Source: an uncultured Acetatifactor sp. (lineage in GTDB: Bacteria; Bacillota; Clostridia; Lachnospirales; Lachnospiraceae). From it: a DNA stretch of 64,000 bases. How positions within the stretch are numbered: the first letter of the stretch is position 1; each line of letters opens with the position of its first letter. Where the stretch lies: positions 320,100 through 384,099 of the forward strand of contig CAKRUB010000001.1 in NCBI GenBank assembly GCA_934402375.1, read 5' to 3'. This document shows positions 19,104-27,396 of this stretch, one piece after another. Position numbers and translations under genes: made by a program. The notes beneath the pieces are model-generated. The model was given only the letters and a program-made list of their open reading frames with translations. It did not search any database and had not been told where the DNA came from.

Positions 19104-20378
19104 TTAAATCTGCGCAAGCGCCTGCGCGATGTCTGCAATCAGATCCTCCTTGTCCTCAATGCCGCAGCTGATACGGATGAGCTCCGCTGGAACACCCGCC
19201 TCCTTCAGCTGTTCATCCGTCATCTGGCGATGCGTGCTGGACGCGGGATTCAGGCAGCAGGTTCTCGCATCCGCAACATGGGTCTCGATTGCCGCGAGCT
19301 TAAGGCTCTTCATGAAGATGCTGGCAGCCTCTCTGCCGCCCCTGAGACCGAAGGATACGACGCCGCAGCTTCCGTTCGGGAGATATTTCTGCGCCAAATC
19401 GTAATATTTATCCCCGGGCAGCCCGCAGTAATTCACATAGGCAACCTTGTCATGCCCCGCGAGGAATTCTGCGACCGCCTGACCGTTCTCACAATGTCTC
19501 TTCACGCGCACATGCAGGCTCTCCAGACCGAGATTCAGAAGGAAAGCGCTCTGCGGGCTCTGTACCGAGCCGAGGTCTCTCATAAGCTGTACCGTGCATT
19601 TTGTGATAAATGCGCCTGCGTTTCCGAAGCGCTCCACATAGGTCACGCCATGGTAGCTGTCGTCCGGTGTGCACAGCCCCGGATACTTCTCCGCATGCGC
19701 CATCCAGTCGAATTTTCCGCTGTCAACAATGGCGCCGCCCACCGCCGCACCGTGTCCATCCATATATTTTGTCGTGGAATGCGTCACAATATCCGCTCCC
19801 CACTCGAAAGGTCTGCAATTAATCGGCGTTGCAAAAGTATTGTCAATGATCAGCGGAACGCCGTGCTCATGCGCGCACTTTGCGAACTTTTCAATGTCCA
19901 GCACCGTCAGCGCCGGATTTGCAATCGTCTCGCCGAACATCGCCTTCGTGTTGTCCTGAAAAGCCGCGTTGATTTCCCCCTCCGTCGCATCGGGACTTAC
20001 AAACGTGACATCAACACCCATTCTCTTCATTGTCACGGAGATCAGATTGTAGGTGCCGCCGTAGATTGTGCTGCTCGCAACAATATGATCACCACAGCCG
20101 CAGATATTAAACAGCGCATAGAAATTCGCCGCCTGACCGCTGCCGGTCAGCATTGCCGCCGTGCCGCCTTCAAGCTCCGCAATCTTGGCAGCCACATAAT
20201 CATTGGTCGGGTTCTGCAGTCTGGAGTAAAAATAGCCGCTTGCCTCCAGATCAAAGAGCTTTCCCATATCCTCGCTCGTATCATATTTGAACGTGGTACT
20301 CTGAACGATAGGGATCTGACGCGGTTCCCCGTTTCCCGGGGTGTAACCGCCCTGTACACAGATACTGTTAATCTTCAT
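19104..20378 (-). CDS. metY: O-acetylhomoserine sulfhydrylase
   Basis: MetY is a PLP enzyme that makes homocysteine from O-acetylhomoserine and sulfide, feeding MetE. The 424-residue protein begins INSICVQGGYTPGNGEPR, shows TGSGQAANFYAL for PLP phosphate contacts, and carries the PLP lysine in THSTTKYMDGHG. ATG 20378 follows GGAG at the right spacing; an in-frame ATG four codons earlier lacks one. The promoter and an overlapping palindrome lie upstream (separate entry). Cystathionine gamma-synthase is an alternative in this fold, but length and the GDHIVASSTIYGGTYNL region fit MetY. Confidence 0.92.
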   Translation of the reverse strand: MKINSICVQGGYTPGNGEPRQIPIVQSTTFKYDTSEDMGKLFDLEASGYFYSRLQNPTNDYVAAKIAELEGGTAAMLTGSGQAANFYALFNICGCGDHIVASSTIYGGTYNLISVTMKRMGVDVTFVSPDATEGEINAAFQDNTKAMFGETIANPALTVLDIEKFAKCAHEHGVPLIIDNTFATPINCRPFEWGADIVTHSTTKYMDGHGAAVGGAIVDSGKFDWMAHAEKYPGLCTPDDSYHGVTYVERFGNAGAFITKCTVQLMRDLGSVQSPQSAFLLNLGLESLHVRVKRHCENGQAVAEFLAGHDKVAYVNYCGLPGDKYYDLAQKYLPNGSCGVVSFGLRGGREAASIFMKSLKLAAIETHVADARTCCLNPASSTHRQMTDEQLKEAGVPAELIRISCGIEDKEDLIADIAQALAQI

Positions 20379-20436
20379 CTTAATCTCCATTCCTGTACTG
20401 TTTTTTACAACGTCACCATGAACTTATCTGTAAAAC

Positions 20437-20487
20437 TTATGTATAGCATACATAATCAAGTATACACATTCGCACGCCAGAATTCAA
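20437..20487 (-). promoter_or_regulatory. metY promoter with palindromic operator at the start site
   Basis: On the minus strand, -35 TTGAAT (20482-20487) and -10 TATACT (20459-20464) are separated by 17 bp. Four bases after the -10, a perfect palindrome with 8-bp arms TTATGTAT/ATACATAA and a 3-bp centre covers 20437-20455, where transcription should begin. The position suits a repressor. It does not match the MET-box near metE. Confidence 0.75.
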
Positions 20488-20561
20488 CTGTTTTATGCCC
20501 ATTCAGTGCACAGCAAAAACGGGGCAGAATCGGTAAACCCGCATCTGTCCCGTCTCTCATT

Positions 20562-21347
20562 TCAACCCTGTGCATATCTCGAGAGAAATTGTCTCGTGCG
20601 CTCCTCTCTGGGCGCATCGATCACCTGCTTCGCCTCTCCCTGCTCCACGATGACACCATTGTCCATGAAAATGATCTGGTCAGCCACATCCCGCGCAAAT
20701 GCCATCTCGTGCGTCACAATCAGCATCGTCGTATGCTGCTCCGCCAGTCCCCGGATGACCCTGAGCACCTCTCCCGTCAGTTCCGGATCCAGCGCCGACG
20801 TCGGTTCGTCAAAGCATAGAATATCCGGCTGCAGGGCAAGAGCCCTCGCAATCGCCACTCTCTGCTGCTGTCCGCCGGAAAGCTGATGCGGGTAATGCTC
20901 CATCCGCTCCGCAAGCCCCATCTGATCCAGAAGCAGCTTTCCGTGCTCCTCTATCTGCTCCAGTATCTGCTTTTTATTGCTCTTGAAATCCGGTCGTTCC
21001 TTCGCCAGAAGCTGTTCGGCAAGCGTCACATTCTCCAGTGCCGTATACTGCGGAAAAAGATGAAACGCCTGAAAGACCATACCGAAATGCAGCCGTTTCC
21101 TCCGCAGATCCCCCTCCCGTTCCTTCAGCGGTCTCGAGGCGTCGAACAGTGTCTCACCCTTTACAGAGATGGTTCCGGCATCCGGAAACTCCAGGAAATT
21201 CAGGCAGCGCAGAAGCGTCGTCTTTCCTGACCCAGAGGAGCCGATCAGTGCAAGCGCTTTGCCCTCCTCGAGTGTAAAGCTGACATTGTGCAGAACGTCC
21301 GTCTTGTCAAAGCGCTTCTCTATACCCTTTACCTCTAAAAATGCCAT
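20562..21347 (-). CDS. Amino-acid ABC transporter ATP-binding protein
   Basis: A 261-residue GlnQ/HisP-type ATPase: Walker A GSSGSGKTT, Q-loop GMVFQAFHLFPQ, signature LSGGQQQRVAIARAL, Walker B ILCFDEPTSALDPEL and the histidine in VTHEMAFARDVAD. ATG 21347 follows AGGAGA with six-base spacing. It powers the adjacent permease, with the binding lipoprotein upstream in the same operon, for import of a polar amino acid. Specificity cannot be read from the ATPase. Confidence 0.93.
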   Translation of the reverse strand: MAFLEVKGIEKRFDKTDVLHNVSFTLEEGKALALIGSSGSGKTTLLRCLNFLEFPDAGTISVKGETLFDASRPLKEREGDLRRKRLHFGMVFQAFHLFPQYTALENVTLAEQLLAKERPDFKSNKKQILEQIEEHGKLLLDQMGLAERMEHYPHQLSGGQQQRVAIARALALQPDILCFDEPTSALDPELTGEVLRVIRGLAEQHTTMLIVTHEMAFARDVADQIIFMDNGVIVEQGEAKQVIDAPREERTRQFLSRYAQG

Positions 21348-21357
21348 AATCCGTCTC

Positions 21358-22014
21358 CTATCTGAAATAGTCCAGCTTCCGCTCAATGTAGCCGAACAGC
21401 AGCGTCAAAATTCCCACAAATGCCAGATAAAACACTCCCGTGTAGAACAGTGGCCAGGTAAGTCCGTCGGATTTCATGAACGAATATCCGGCGAAGGTCA
21501 GCTCGTAGGCGGCGATAATGCGCGCCAGCGAGGTGTCCTTGACAAGGGTAATGATCTCGTTCGACATCGGCGGCACGATCCGCTTAATCATCTGTAAGAG
21601 CGTCACACGGAAGAAAATCTGCCCCTTCGTCATGCCGAGCACCTGTCCTGCCTCCTGCTGTCCCTTCGGCACACCCTCGATGCCTCCCTTGAAGATCACC
21701 GAGAAATAGCAGGCATAATTCAGTGCAAAGGCAACCACCGTTGCCGTGATTCTTCCTGCCTCGTCACCGCTCCAGATATTATGGTGGAACCACAGTCCCG
21801 GCCCGTAGAAAATGATCAGAAGCTGTAGCATCAGCGGCGTCCCCCTGACAACCCACACGATCAGATCAATCAGGTAGCGCAGCGGACGGAACCGGCTCAT
21901 GGCGCCAAACGCCACGAGCAGCCCCAGCGGCAGGGCAAAAACCAGTGTCAATATGAAAATTTCAAAGGTAGTCGCCAGACCACCCAGCAGCGATTGCGTT
22001 ACCGTCCAGATCAT
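21358..22014 (-). CDS. Amino-acid ABC transporter permease
   Basis: A 218-residue HisM/GlnP-type membrane protein with about five helices; the conserved cytoplasmic EAA loop is visible as EGVPKGQQEAGQVLGMTKGQIFFRVTL... beginning near residue 124, which contacts the ATPase. VVRGTPLMLQLL is a family signature. It sits between binding-protein and ATPase genes with 10- and 17-bp gaps. Only one permease gene is present, so a homodimer is likely. Confidence 0.92.
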   Translation of the reverse strand: MIWTVTQSLLGGLATTFEIFILTLVFALPLGLLVAFGAMSRFRPLRYLIDLIVWVVRGTPLMLQLLIIFYGPGLWFHHNIWSGDEAGRITATVVAFALNYACYFSVIFKGGIEGVPKGQQEAGQVLGMTKGQIFFRVTLLQMIKRIVPPMSNEIITLVKDTSLARIIAAYELTFAGYSFMKSDGLTWPLFYTGVFYLAFVGILTLLFGYIERKLDYFR

Positions 22015-22031
22015 TCTCTCAACCTTTCACT

Positions 22032-22820
22032 TTACTTTGCCACAACTACAACCTGTGCATTATTGCAGTATGCATTCGTGCATTCCATGGCGCTCTTCAC
22101 TTCATCCGTCAGTGTCATGCCGTTCCATACAACGTCGATATTCTTGGAGTTTAACTCCATCGTCTTTGTATCCCAGTCGATCACGACAAACTTCACTTCC
22201 ACGCCGAGTTCTCCGGCAACCTTCTTCGCCATGTCAGCGTCAAAGCCAATCCACTCATCGGAGCCGTCCTGATAATCCATCGGTGCAAAGTCCGTAATGC
22301 CGACGATCAGGCTTCCCTTTCCCTTGATATATTCCACATCGCTGTCCTCCGATGCGACATACTCGCAGTCAGCCTGCTCAACGAGTGCGTCCTGCACACC
22401 GTAGGTCGTTGCGATTTCCTTCATGGAGCCGTCGGCATAGCTCTTCGCCAGAACCGCATTGATGTAGGAAGCGAGATCCGAGCCCTTTCTGCATCCGACA
22501 CCATACTCCTCTGTCGTCAGTTCATCCGTGTGCGTCAGGTTCGGATAGCTCGTCCCCTCACCGATCATTGCGCCCGCCATCAGAAGATCGATGATCGCAG
22601 CGTCAGAGGTTCCTGCCGCAACCTCCATCAGGGCATCCGCCTGTGAAGCTACGGAATGATATTCAAAGCCCTTATCCTGTGCTGCAGCCTCTCCCGCGCT
22701 GCCGGCTTCCACCGCATACACCATCTTCTTGTCCGCATTCGCCTCGGAAGCTCCGCATCCGGTCAGCATAAGCCCGGAAAGCATTGCCGCCGTAAGTAAC
22801 ATAACGATTTTCTTTTTCAT
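22032..22820 (-). CDS. Amino-acid-binding lipoprotein with swapped lobe order
   Basis: A 262-residue solute-binding lipoprotein: signal peptide with lipobox LTGC (Cys22). ATG 22820 follows AGGAGG by six bases. In the family the order is lobe 1 first half (strand LIVGITDFAPMDY to NAQVVVV), then lobe 2 (VYAVEAGSAGEAAA onward), then lobe 1 second half (EYGVGCRKGSDL). Here the mature protein starts with the AVEAGSAGE segment, runs through YGVGCRKGSDL, and only then gives LIVGITDF, stopping at VVVVAK, at the hinge. The gene thus encodes a circular permutation. Both lobes are complete, so binding is plausible; it serves the adjacent permease and ATPase. Confidence 0.87.
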   Translation of the reverse strand: MKKKIVMLLTAAMLSGLMLTGCGASEANADKKMVYAVEAGSAGEAAAQDKGFEYHSVASQADALMEVAAGTSDAAIIDLLMAGAMIGEGTSYPNLTHTDELTTEEYGVGCRKGSDLASYINAVLAKSYADGSMKEIATTYGVQDALVEQADCEYVASEDSDVEYIKGKGSLIVGITDFAPMDYQDGSDEWIGFDADMAKKVAGELGVEVKFVVIDWDTKTMELNSKNIDVVWNGMTLTDEVKSAMECTNAYCNNAQVVVVAK

Positions 22821-22876
22821 AATCATCCTCCTGCCTTTCAGCAATCTGCAAATTTGTTCTGCCAAAACATTTTCAT

Positions 22877-22905
22877 ATTTTACCATGGTAGCACGCTAAA
22901 GTAAA
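22877..22905 (-). promoter_or_regulatory. Promoter of the amino-acid transporter operon
   Basis: On the minus strand -35 TTTACT (22900-22905) and -10 TAAAAT (22877-22882) are 17 bp apart. A perfect 10-bp palindrome, TACCATGGTA (22881-22890), overlaps the -10 and spacer and could be an operator. The leader to the lipoprotein start is about 50 nt and shows no riboswitch-like fold by eye. Confidence 0.65.
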
Positions 22906-22916
22906 TACCCAAAAAT

Positions 22917-22941
22917 AAAATCCTTCCGCCGGAAGGATTTT
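22917..22941 (-). terminator. Terminator after the aldolase gene
   Basis: Perfect 11-bp arms AAAATCCTTCC (22917-22927) and GGAAGGATTTT (22931-22941) with a 3-base loop. On the minus strand it is followed by a T-rich run. It separates the aldolase gene from the transporter operon; the A/T-symmetrical stem could act on both strands. Confidence 0.85.
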
Positions 22942-22990
22942 ATCACTCTTATTTTACAGACTCCTGCCGTTTAGCAGCCGCCTCCTGCTT

Positions 22991-23965
22991 TCAGTCCTGT
23001 GCCACGATCTCCCTGTAGAACTCCGCATAGTCATGGCGCTTCTCCTTTGTAAACTGGATTGCCGCCCTCGGATGCTGGTTGAGCAGTCCCGTCATCAGAT
23101 ATTGCAGGTCATAGCCCCAGACAACACCGTCCTCTTTCAGCTTATTCATGTAGGTATCAATAAACTGGATTGCGGGATAAACATTATACTTAGGATTCTT
23201 CAGGAAGCCGAGCAGCAGTTCCATCGCACAGTTGCCCGCGCCTCTTCCCATGGAAGCGTAGGTTGCGTCCAGCCAGTCCACGCCGTCGCCAACCGCCTCG
23301 ATCGTATTTGCAAAGGCAAGCTGCTGGTTGTTATGGGCATGGATGCCGACCTTCTTGCCATACTTCGCTGCAATGTTCAGATACATATCCGCCATGCGCG
23401 CCATCTGCTCCGGATAAATCGCCCCATAGCTGTCCACAATATAAAGTACATCCACCGGTGTCTGACCAAGGATGTCAAGCGCCACCTTCAGGTCACTCTC
23501 CCTCGCATTGGAGATTGCCATGATGTTACAGCTGACCTCATAGCCCTTCTTCGCGGCATCCTCGATCATATCCACCGCCGCCGGAATCGTATTCAGATAA
23601 GTCGCCACACGGATCAGGTCGATCGGGCTGTCCGCCCTCTCGATAATATCCGTCTTATAATCGCAGCGTCCGACATCCGCCATGACTGCGATTTTCAGAT
23701 CGGTGGCATTTTCACCGACGATCGCCCGGATGTCCTCGTCCTTCGAGAACTTCCACTTTCCGAACTTGCTCTCATCGAACATCTCTCTGGAAGCCTTATA
23801 TCCGAACTCCATGTAATCAACGCCGGAGCGCAGATTTGCCAGATACAACGCCTTGACAAATTCATCCGTAAAATAAAAATCGTTCACCAGACCGCCGTCG
23901 CGGAGCGTGGCATCCACCACCTTCACATCCGGCCGATAAGCGATCAGACTGGAAATTTCCTTCAT
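22991..23965 (-). CDS. DRE-TIM metallolyase, HMG-CoA lyase/hydroxyoxovalerate aldolase-like
   Basis: A 324-residue TIM-barrel aldolase. The metal-binding and catalytic start VVDATLRDGG lies near residue 15; the C-terminal metal histidines are in GIHAHNNQQLA near 215; MGRGAGNCAMELLL is the conserved barrel end. These match the HMGL-like/4-hydroxy-2-oxovalerate aldolase group; the substrate is not determined by sequence. Homologues in this bacterial group are sometimes mislabelled as H-NS. It stands alone with its own promoter (24032-24060) and terminator. GAGGTG precedes the ATG. Confidence 0.82.
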   Translation of the reverse strand: MKEISSLIAYRPDVKVVDATLRDGGLVNDFYFTDEFVKALYLANLRSGVDYMEFGYKASREMFDESKFGKWKFSKDEDIRAIVGENATDLKIAVMADVGRCDYKTDIIERADSPIDLIRVATYLNTIPAAVDMIEDAAKKGYEVSCNIMAISNARESDLKVALDILGQTPVDVLYIVDSYGAIYPEQMARMADMYLNIAAKYGKKVGIHAHNNQQLAFANTIEAVGDGVDWLDATYASMGRGAGNCAMELLLGFLKNPKYNVYPAIQFIDTYMNKLKEDGVVWGYDLQYLMTGLLNQHPRAAIQFTKEKRHDYAEFYREIVAQD

Positions 23966-24031
23966 AAGTTCTTCACCTCGTATCTCACTCTCAGCAGTGA
24001 TCCGCCTCGGGCGAACCTCATGCTCAAGGAT

Positions 24032-24060
24032 AGTTTAGCAGTTTAAAGTGCAAAAGTCAA
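24032..24060 (-). promoter_or_regulatory. Promoter of the aldolase gene
   Basis: On the minus strand -35 TTGACT (24055-24060) and -10 TAAACT (24032-24037) are 17 bp apart. The leader to the ATG at 23965 is about 60 nt. A divergent -10 TATAAT for the SDR gene lies at 24104-24109 on the plus strand. Confidence 0.7.
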
Positions 24061-24144
24061 GCAAAACTTGCAAAAAAAGCTTTTAGTATTACGCCTTCTG
24101 ACATATAATACTGTTGTTACTTTCCTGATCGGGGGTTTTATTCC

Positions 24145-24915
24145 ATGAATATTGCAATTATAACCGGCGCTTCCAGTGGTCTCGGCGCAGAATATGTAAG
24201 ACAGCTCGACGCTGCCGGATGCTATAATGAAATCTGGGTCATTGCCAGAAGAAAGGAGCGTCTCACTGCTCTCCAGCGCGAGGTAAAAACCAGACTCCGC
24301 CCTCTCGTCTATGACCTGACGGACAGTCAGTCCTTCTCCCTGCTTTCCGCCCTGTTAAAAAAGCACAAGCCCAACGTCCAGATGCTCATCAACGGCGCCG
24401 GGTTCGGAAAGATCGGCAGCTACCGCGACATATCGGTTGACCAGTGCAGTCAGATGATTGACCTGAACTGCAAGGCTGCTGTCGCACTGACGCAGACAGT
24501 GCTTCCGTACATGCACAGAGGAGGACACATCCTTGAGATCTGCTCCACCGCGTCCTTCCAGCCCTTTCCCTACCTGAATGTCTATTCCGCCTCAAAGGCT
24601 TTTCTGTACCGCTACTCCCTCTCCCTCGGAAGAGAGCTGGCAGGCACAGGCATCGTTGTCACCGCCGTATGCCCGTACTGGATCAAGGACACGGAATTCA
24701 TCGGCACGGCACGGAAGACAAGGGACAGCCACTATATCAACAACTTCGCTTTCTCAACCCGGAAAAAGGATGTTATAAAACGTTCTCTCCGCGCCAGCCA
24801 GAAAGGGCTCGCCGTCTCCACCCCCGGACTCGCCTGCACGGTTCACCACTTCATCTCCAAATTCATACCCTACGGTGTGCTGATGAACCTCTGGAATCGT
24901 TTTCGGAAGCTATAA
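24145..24915 (+). CDS. Short-chain dehydrogenase/reductase
   Basis: A 256-residue Rossmann-fold oxidoreductase: NAD(P)-binding TGASSGLGAEYVRQ at the N-terminus, NGAGFG for the NAG motif, catalytic Ser in ICSTASF, and YSASKAF with the catalytic Tyr-x3-Lys. Arg residues after the first strand (ARRKERL) suggest NADP preference. The substrate is not identifiable. It is a solitary plus-strand gene and its 3' end overlaps by 6 bp the end of the convergent radical SAM gene. TATAAT at 24104-24109 is a probable -10. Confidence 0.9.
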   Translation: MNIAIITGASSGLGAEYVRQLDAAGCYNEIWVIARRKERLTALQREVKTRLRPLVYDLTDSQSFSLLSALLKKHKPNVQMLINGAGFGKIGSYRDISVDQCSQMIDLNCKAAVALTQTVLPYMHRGGHILEICSTASFQPFPYLNVYSASKAFLYRYSLSLGRELAGTGIVVTAVCPYWIKDTEFIGTARKTRDSHYINNFAFSTRKKDVIKRSLRASQKGLAVSTPGLACTVHHFISKFIPYGVLMNLWNRFRKL

Positions 24916-25443
24916 GGGAAGCGACAGCTGCTGCCCTGCTTCCTTATCCTCGAATGCATGAAGATAGGCAAAAATCCTGTCCGGTCCATATAGCATTCCC
25001 GCCTTATTCGGCTCCAATATCCTGCAAAGCTCCTCATCGTAGGTTGTCAGGGTAATCTGTACCACGCATTTCGTCCTGCGATTAATTCTTTTCAAAAGCT
25101 CCATATCTCTCAGAATACGGTCTGACTTCGTCTGTATCGCCAGCCCGAACCCATACTCGTCGATCAGTTCAAGACACCGCCTTGTCAGCCGGTACTTTTC
25201 CTCACAGTGCATATAGGGGTCACTCATCGCGCCCGTGCCGATCATGCAGCGCTTGCGCTTGCTTCGCAACGCCTTCTCCAGAAGCTCCGGCGCGTTCCGT
25301 TTGACCTCGATATCCTCAAACGCATGATCCATCTGATAGCAGGTACTCCGTGCATCACAATAAATGCACCCGTGAGTGCATCCGCGATAGATATTCATCC
25401 CGTTCTGTGCAGAGAGAATCCCCTTCGCATCCACCTCATGCAT
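24910..25443 (-). CDS. SPL-type radical SAM protein, apparently internally deleted
   Basis: The 177-residue product begins like radical SAM proteins of the SPL/Rv2578c group: NIYRGCTHGCIYCDARS with the CxxxCxxC cluster ligands near residues 22-29, then GTGAMSDPYMHCE and QTKSDRILRD. After VVQITLTTYDEELCRILEPN it jumps to GMLYGPDRIFAYLHAFEDK, which is the family's usual C-terminus. Family members have about 280-300 residues, so roughly 100 residues covering the barrel's second half seem missing, in frame. The [4Fe-4S] site is intact but catalysis is doubtful. The start overlaps the upstream small gene by 8 bp. Confidence 0.78.
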   Translation of the reverse strand: MHEVDAKGILSAQNGMNIYRGCTHGCIYCDARSTCYQMDHAFEDIEVKRNAPELLEKALRSKRKRCMIGTGAMSDPYMHCEEKYRLTRRCLELIDEYGFGLAIQTKSDRILRDMELLKRINRRTKCVVQITLTTYDEELCRILEPNKAGMLYGPDRIFAYLHAFEDKEAGQQLSLPL

Positions 25444-25642
25444 GCTGCTTTCCCTTATCCAGAAGCTCTTTCAGCGCGTCCTCGCCGACACTGACCCACG
25501 CATCCTCTTCCTCAGCGTTCAGTCCAAGGTACTGTGCCAGCGTCCTCTCATCATCGCTCATCCCCCACTCATAGCTGTAATCGTCAATCGCCTCAAACTC
25601 AATCTTACCCGCCTGATAAAGCTCCTTAAAATTCTGTTCCAT
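25436..25642 (-). CDS. Small acidic protein of unknown function
   Basis: A 68-residue acidic protein (MEQNFKELYQAGKIEFEAID...). ATG 25642 was chosen because AAGGAG stands six bases upstream; a longer frame upstream lies inside the GTPase gene. It overlaps the GTPase gene by none and the radical SAM start by 8 bp, so it is translationally linked to the latter. No motif, signal or membrane segment is seen. I do not recognise it. Confidence 0.75.
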   Translation of the reverse strand: MEQNFKELYQAGKIEFEAIDDYSYEWGMSDDERTLAQYLGLNAEEEDAWVSVGEDALKELLDKGKQHA

Positions 25643-25671
25643 ACACATCTCCTTCGTCTTCCCGCCGCCCG

Positions 25672-26607
25672 TCACTGCCAGTAGGAATTGATCTTCTCCT
25701 TGTTCAGCCCTTCCCCGATCACAATGATGATCTCCTGACCAAGCTCTACGGGGCTGACACTGATCTCCTCGTGTGTCGCGTTCAGTGCAATCCATTTTCC
25801 GTCGTCAACCGGCAGAAACCCTTTGACACGGAACACCCTTCCACACTCCTTATCATGCAGCAGTGCCTTCGCCTTGTCAACCAGCTCCTGCTCGGAAATG
25901 TGCACATTCATAAAATACAGAGAAGAAAACGCTTTGCTCTGGTCAAACCACAGCTTGACATAGCTCTCCGCCCGGTAGCCGCAGGTCAGAAAGCTCTCAA
26001 AATCCTTTTCCTCAAGCTCCTTCCAGTCCTTTACCAGCAGCTCCGCCTCCGTAAATCTTCTCTGGCACTGGAATTTTTTCATAACACGGTTCATATGACG
26101 GAGCGTTCCCGAAAGCTCCTGTTCCATCGCCTCCTGACTGCGGCTGACAATGACCTGTCCCGCGTTTGCGATCTGCGAGGCTAGCATATAGTCCGACTCC
26201 TCCGACAGATCCTCCGGCAGTCTTGCATTGACGATTGCCAGCACATTGCCGATCTCGTACCATGCGTCCAGCGGCTCCTCGTGCAGCACATCAAAAAATT
26301 CATCCACATCAAAAATCCCTGACGGCTCAATGAGCACACGGTCAAAGCCCCTCATTCCCATGGAAATCAGCTTCGTCTTCAACCGTCTCTTGTGCGTGTC
26401 CTTGTCGCAGCCGCCGGCGATCATCTCCACCTCGCAGCCCGCTCCCATCAGCTCCTGCAAAAGCAGCATATCGACATTGACCGCTCCAAAATCGTTCTCC
26501 AGAATGGCAACGCGCTTTCCGCTCCCCATCAGATAAGCCGCATATTTTTTAATAAAGGTCGTCTTTCCCGAGCCGAGAAACCCGGTAATCAAATCGATCG
26601 GAATCAT
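25672..26607 (-). CDS. CobW/COG0523-like P-loop GTPase lacking CxCC
   Basis: A 311-residue protein of the CobW/YeiR metal-chaperone GTPase group: Walker A GFLGSGKTTFIKK, then ENDFGAVNVD as switch region, IEPSGIFDVDEF as Walker B/DxxG region and a C-terminal domain with FRVKGFLPVDDGKW. The usual metal motif GGCxxCC after the switch is replaced by AGGCDKDTHKRR, so one cysteine remains. Metal transfer, if any, must use other ligands. The NxxD base motif is replaced by VSRSQEA, which makes nucleotide specificity uncertain. It precedes the small acidic protein and radical SAM gene. Confidence 0.8.
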   Translation of the reverse strand: MIPIDLITGFLGSGKTTFIKKYAAYLMGSGKRVAILENDFGAVNVDMLLLQELMGAGCEVEMIAGGCDKDTHKRRLKTKLISMGMRGFDRVLIEPSGIFDVDEFFDVLHEEPLDAWYEIGNVLAIVNARLPEDLSEESDYMLASQIANAGQVIVSRSQEAMEQELSGTLRHMNRVMKKFQCQRRFTEAELLVKDWKELEEKDFESFLTCGYRAESYVKLWFDQSKAFSSLYFMNVHISEQELVDKAKALLHDKECGRVFRVKGFLPVDDGKWIALNATHEEISVSPVELGQEIIIVIGEGLNKEKINSYWQ

Positions 26608-26628
26608 AATTTTGCCTCTTTTCTGTTC

Positions 26629-27222
26629 TTATTCCTCTGGTGAAGCCGTTTCTCCCATCTCCTTCGGGATCTCCGGCAGCGCAATATCCAACCCGACCTC
26701 CGTGTTATCCGCGAGTTCTGCCGGATCGGCATACTTCGTCTTCTTCTCCTCGTCATCGTCCCATAGGGAATCGTATTTCTTACGCTTCTTAGCGGTCATA
26801 TTGTGAAGTGCCGCCGCATTCTTGACCGCCTGATAGAGCTTCGGGTTATACTCCATCAGCTTCTTCTCATCCTTATAAGGCACCTTCGCACCGGAGGCGA
26901 TCCTCCTTGCCACCTCCATCAGCTTACTGACCTCTCTCGTACTCTCCTGCGACTTTTCCGACTGCTGCTTCGCGCTCTCCGTCTGCATGATCAGGTCACG
27001 CTGCAGATTCAGGGCATCCAGAACCTTCTGGTTCGCATCCAGCTTCTCCTGCGTCTCCCGTATAGACAGCTCAAGCGTCGCCGCTGCCTCCGTATATTCG
27101 CTGCCTCCCGTGAGCTTTGCCTTCCTCTGTGCCGCATCCCGCTGCTCGGTCAGTGTCCTTGTCCTCTCTGTCAGCGTCTGCCTGTAATTCTGATACCTTT
27201 GAAGTGCCTCTCCTATCCTCAT
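26629..27222 (-). CDS. Coiled-coil protein of unknown function
   Basis: A 197-residue, highly charged protein with predicted coiled coil over about residues 1-110 (heptad-like TLTERTRTLTEQRD, LDANQKVLDALNLQRDL) and a Lys-rich middle (NMTAKKRKKYDSLWDDDEEKK). No signal or membrane segment. ATG 27222 follows GGGAG; an ATG four codons earlier is possible. It lies 21 bp before the GTPase gene, so the two may be co-transcribed. I do not recognise the family with certainty. Confidence 0.72.
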   Translation of the reverse strand: MRIGEALQRYQNYRQTLTERTRTLTEQRDAAQRKAKLTGGSEYTEAAATLELSIRETQEKLDANQKVLDALNLQRDLIMQTESAKQQSEKSQESTREVSKLMEVARRIASGAKVPYKDEKKLMEYNPKLYQAVKNAAALHNMTAKKRKKYDSLWDDDEEKKTKYADPAELADNTEVGLDIALPEIPKEMGETASPEE

Positions 27223-27335
27223 AGCTGCTCCCATCCTTGTCCGTTCATTCCTACATCCGTGTAGCTGATCTATTGCAACAAATGTTTTCTATAAACATTA
27301 TCGTACATTTCTTCAAAATCTTAAGAGGCTTTCCC

Positions 27336-27364
27336 TTGTAAAAAAGGACATTCTGTACTAAAAT
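27336..27364 (+). promoter_or_regulatory. Promoter of the thioesterase gene
   Basis: -35 TTGTAA (27336-27341) and -10 TAAAAT (27359-27364) with a 17-bp spacer, 33 bp before the start codon at 27397. Confidence 0.75.
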
Positions 27365-27396
27365 GGGTCTGTCAGAAAACAGAAATGAGGTGCAGA

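Noticed and set aside
22991..23965. H-NS-like nucleoid protein
   Set aside because: The sequence is clearly a TIM-barrel DRE metallolyase; the nucleoid label seen for such proteins is an annotation error.
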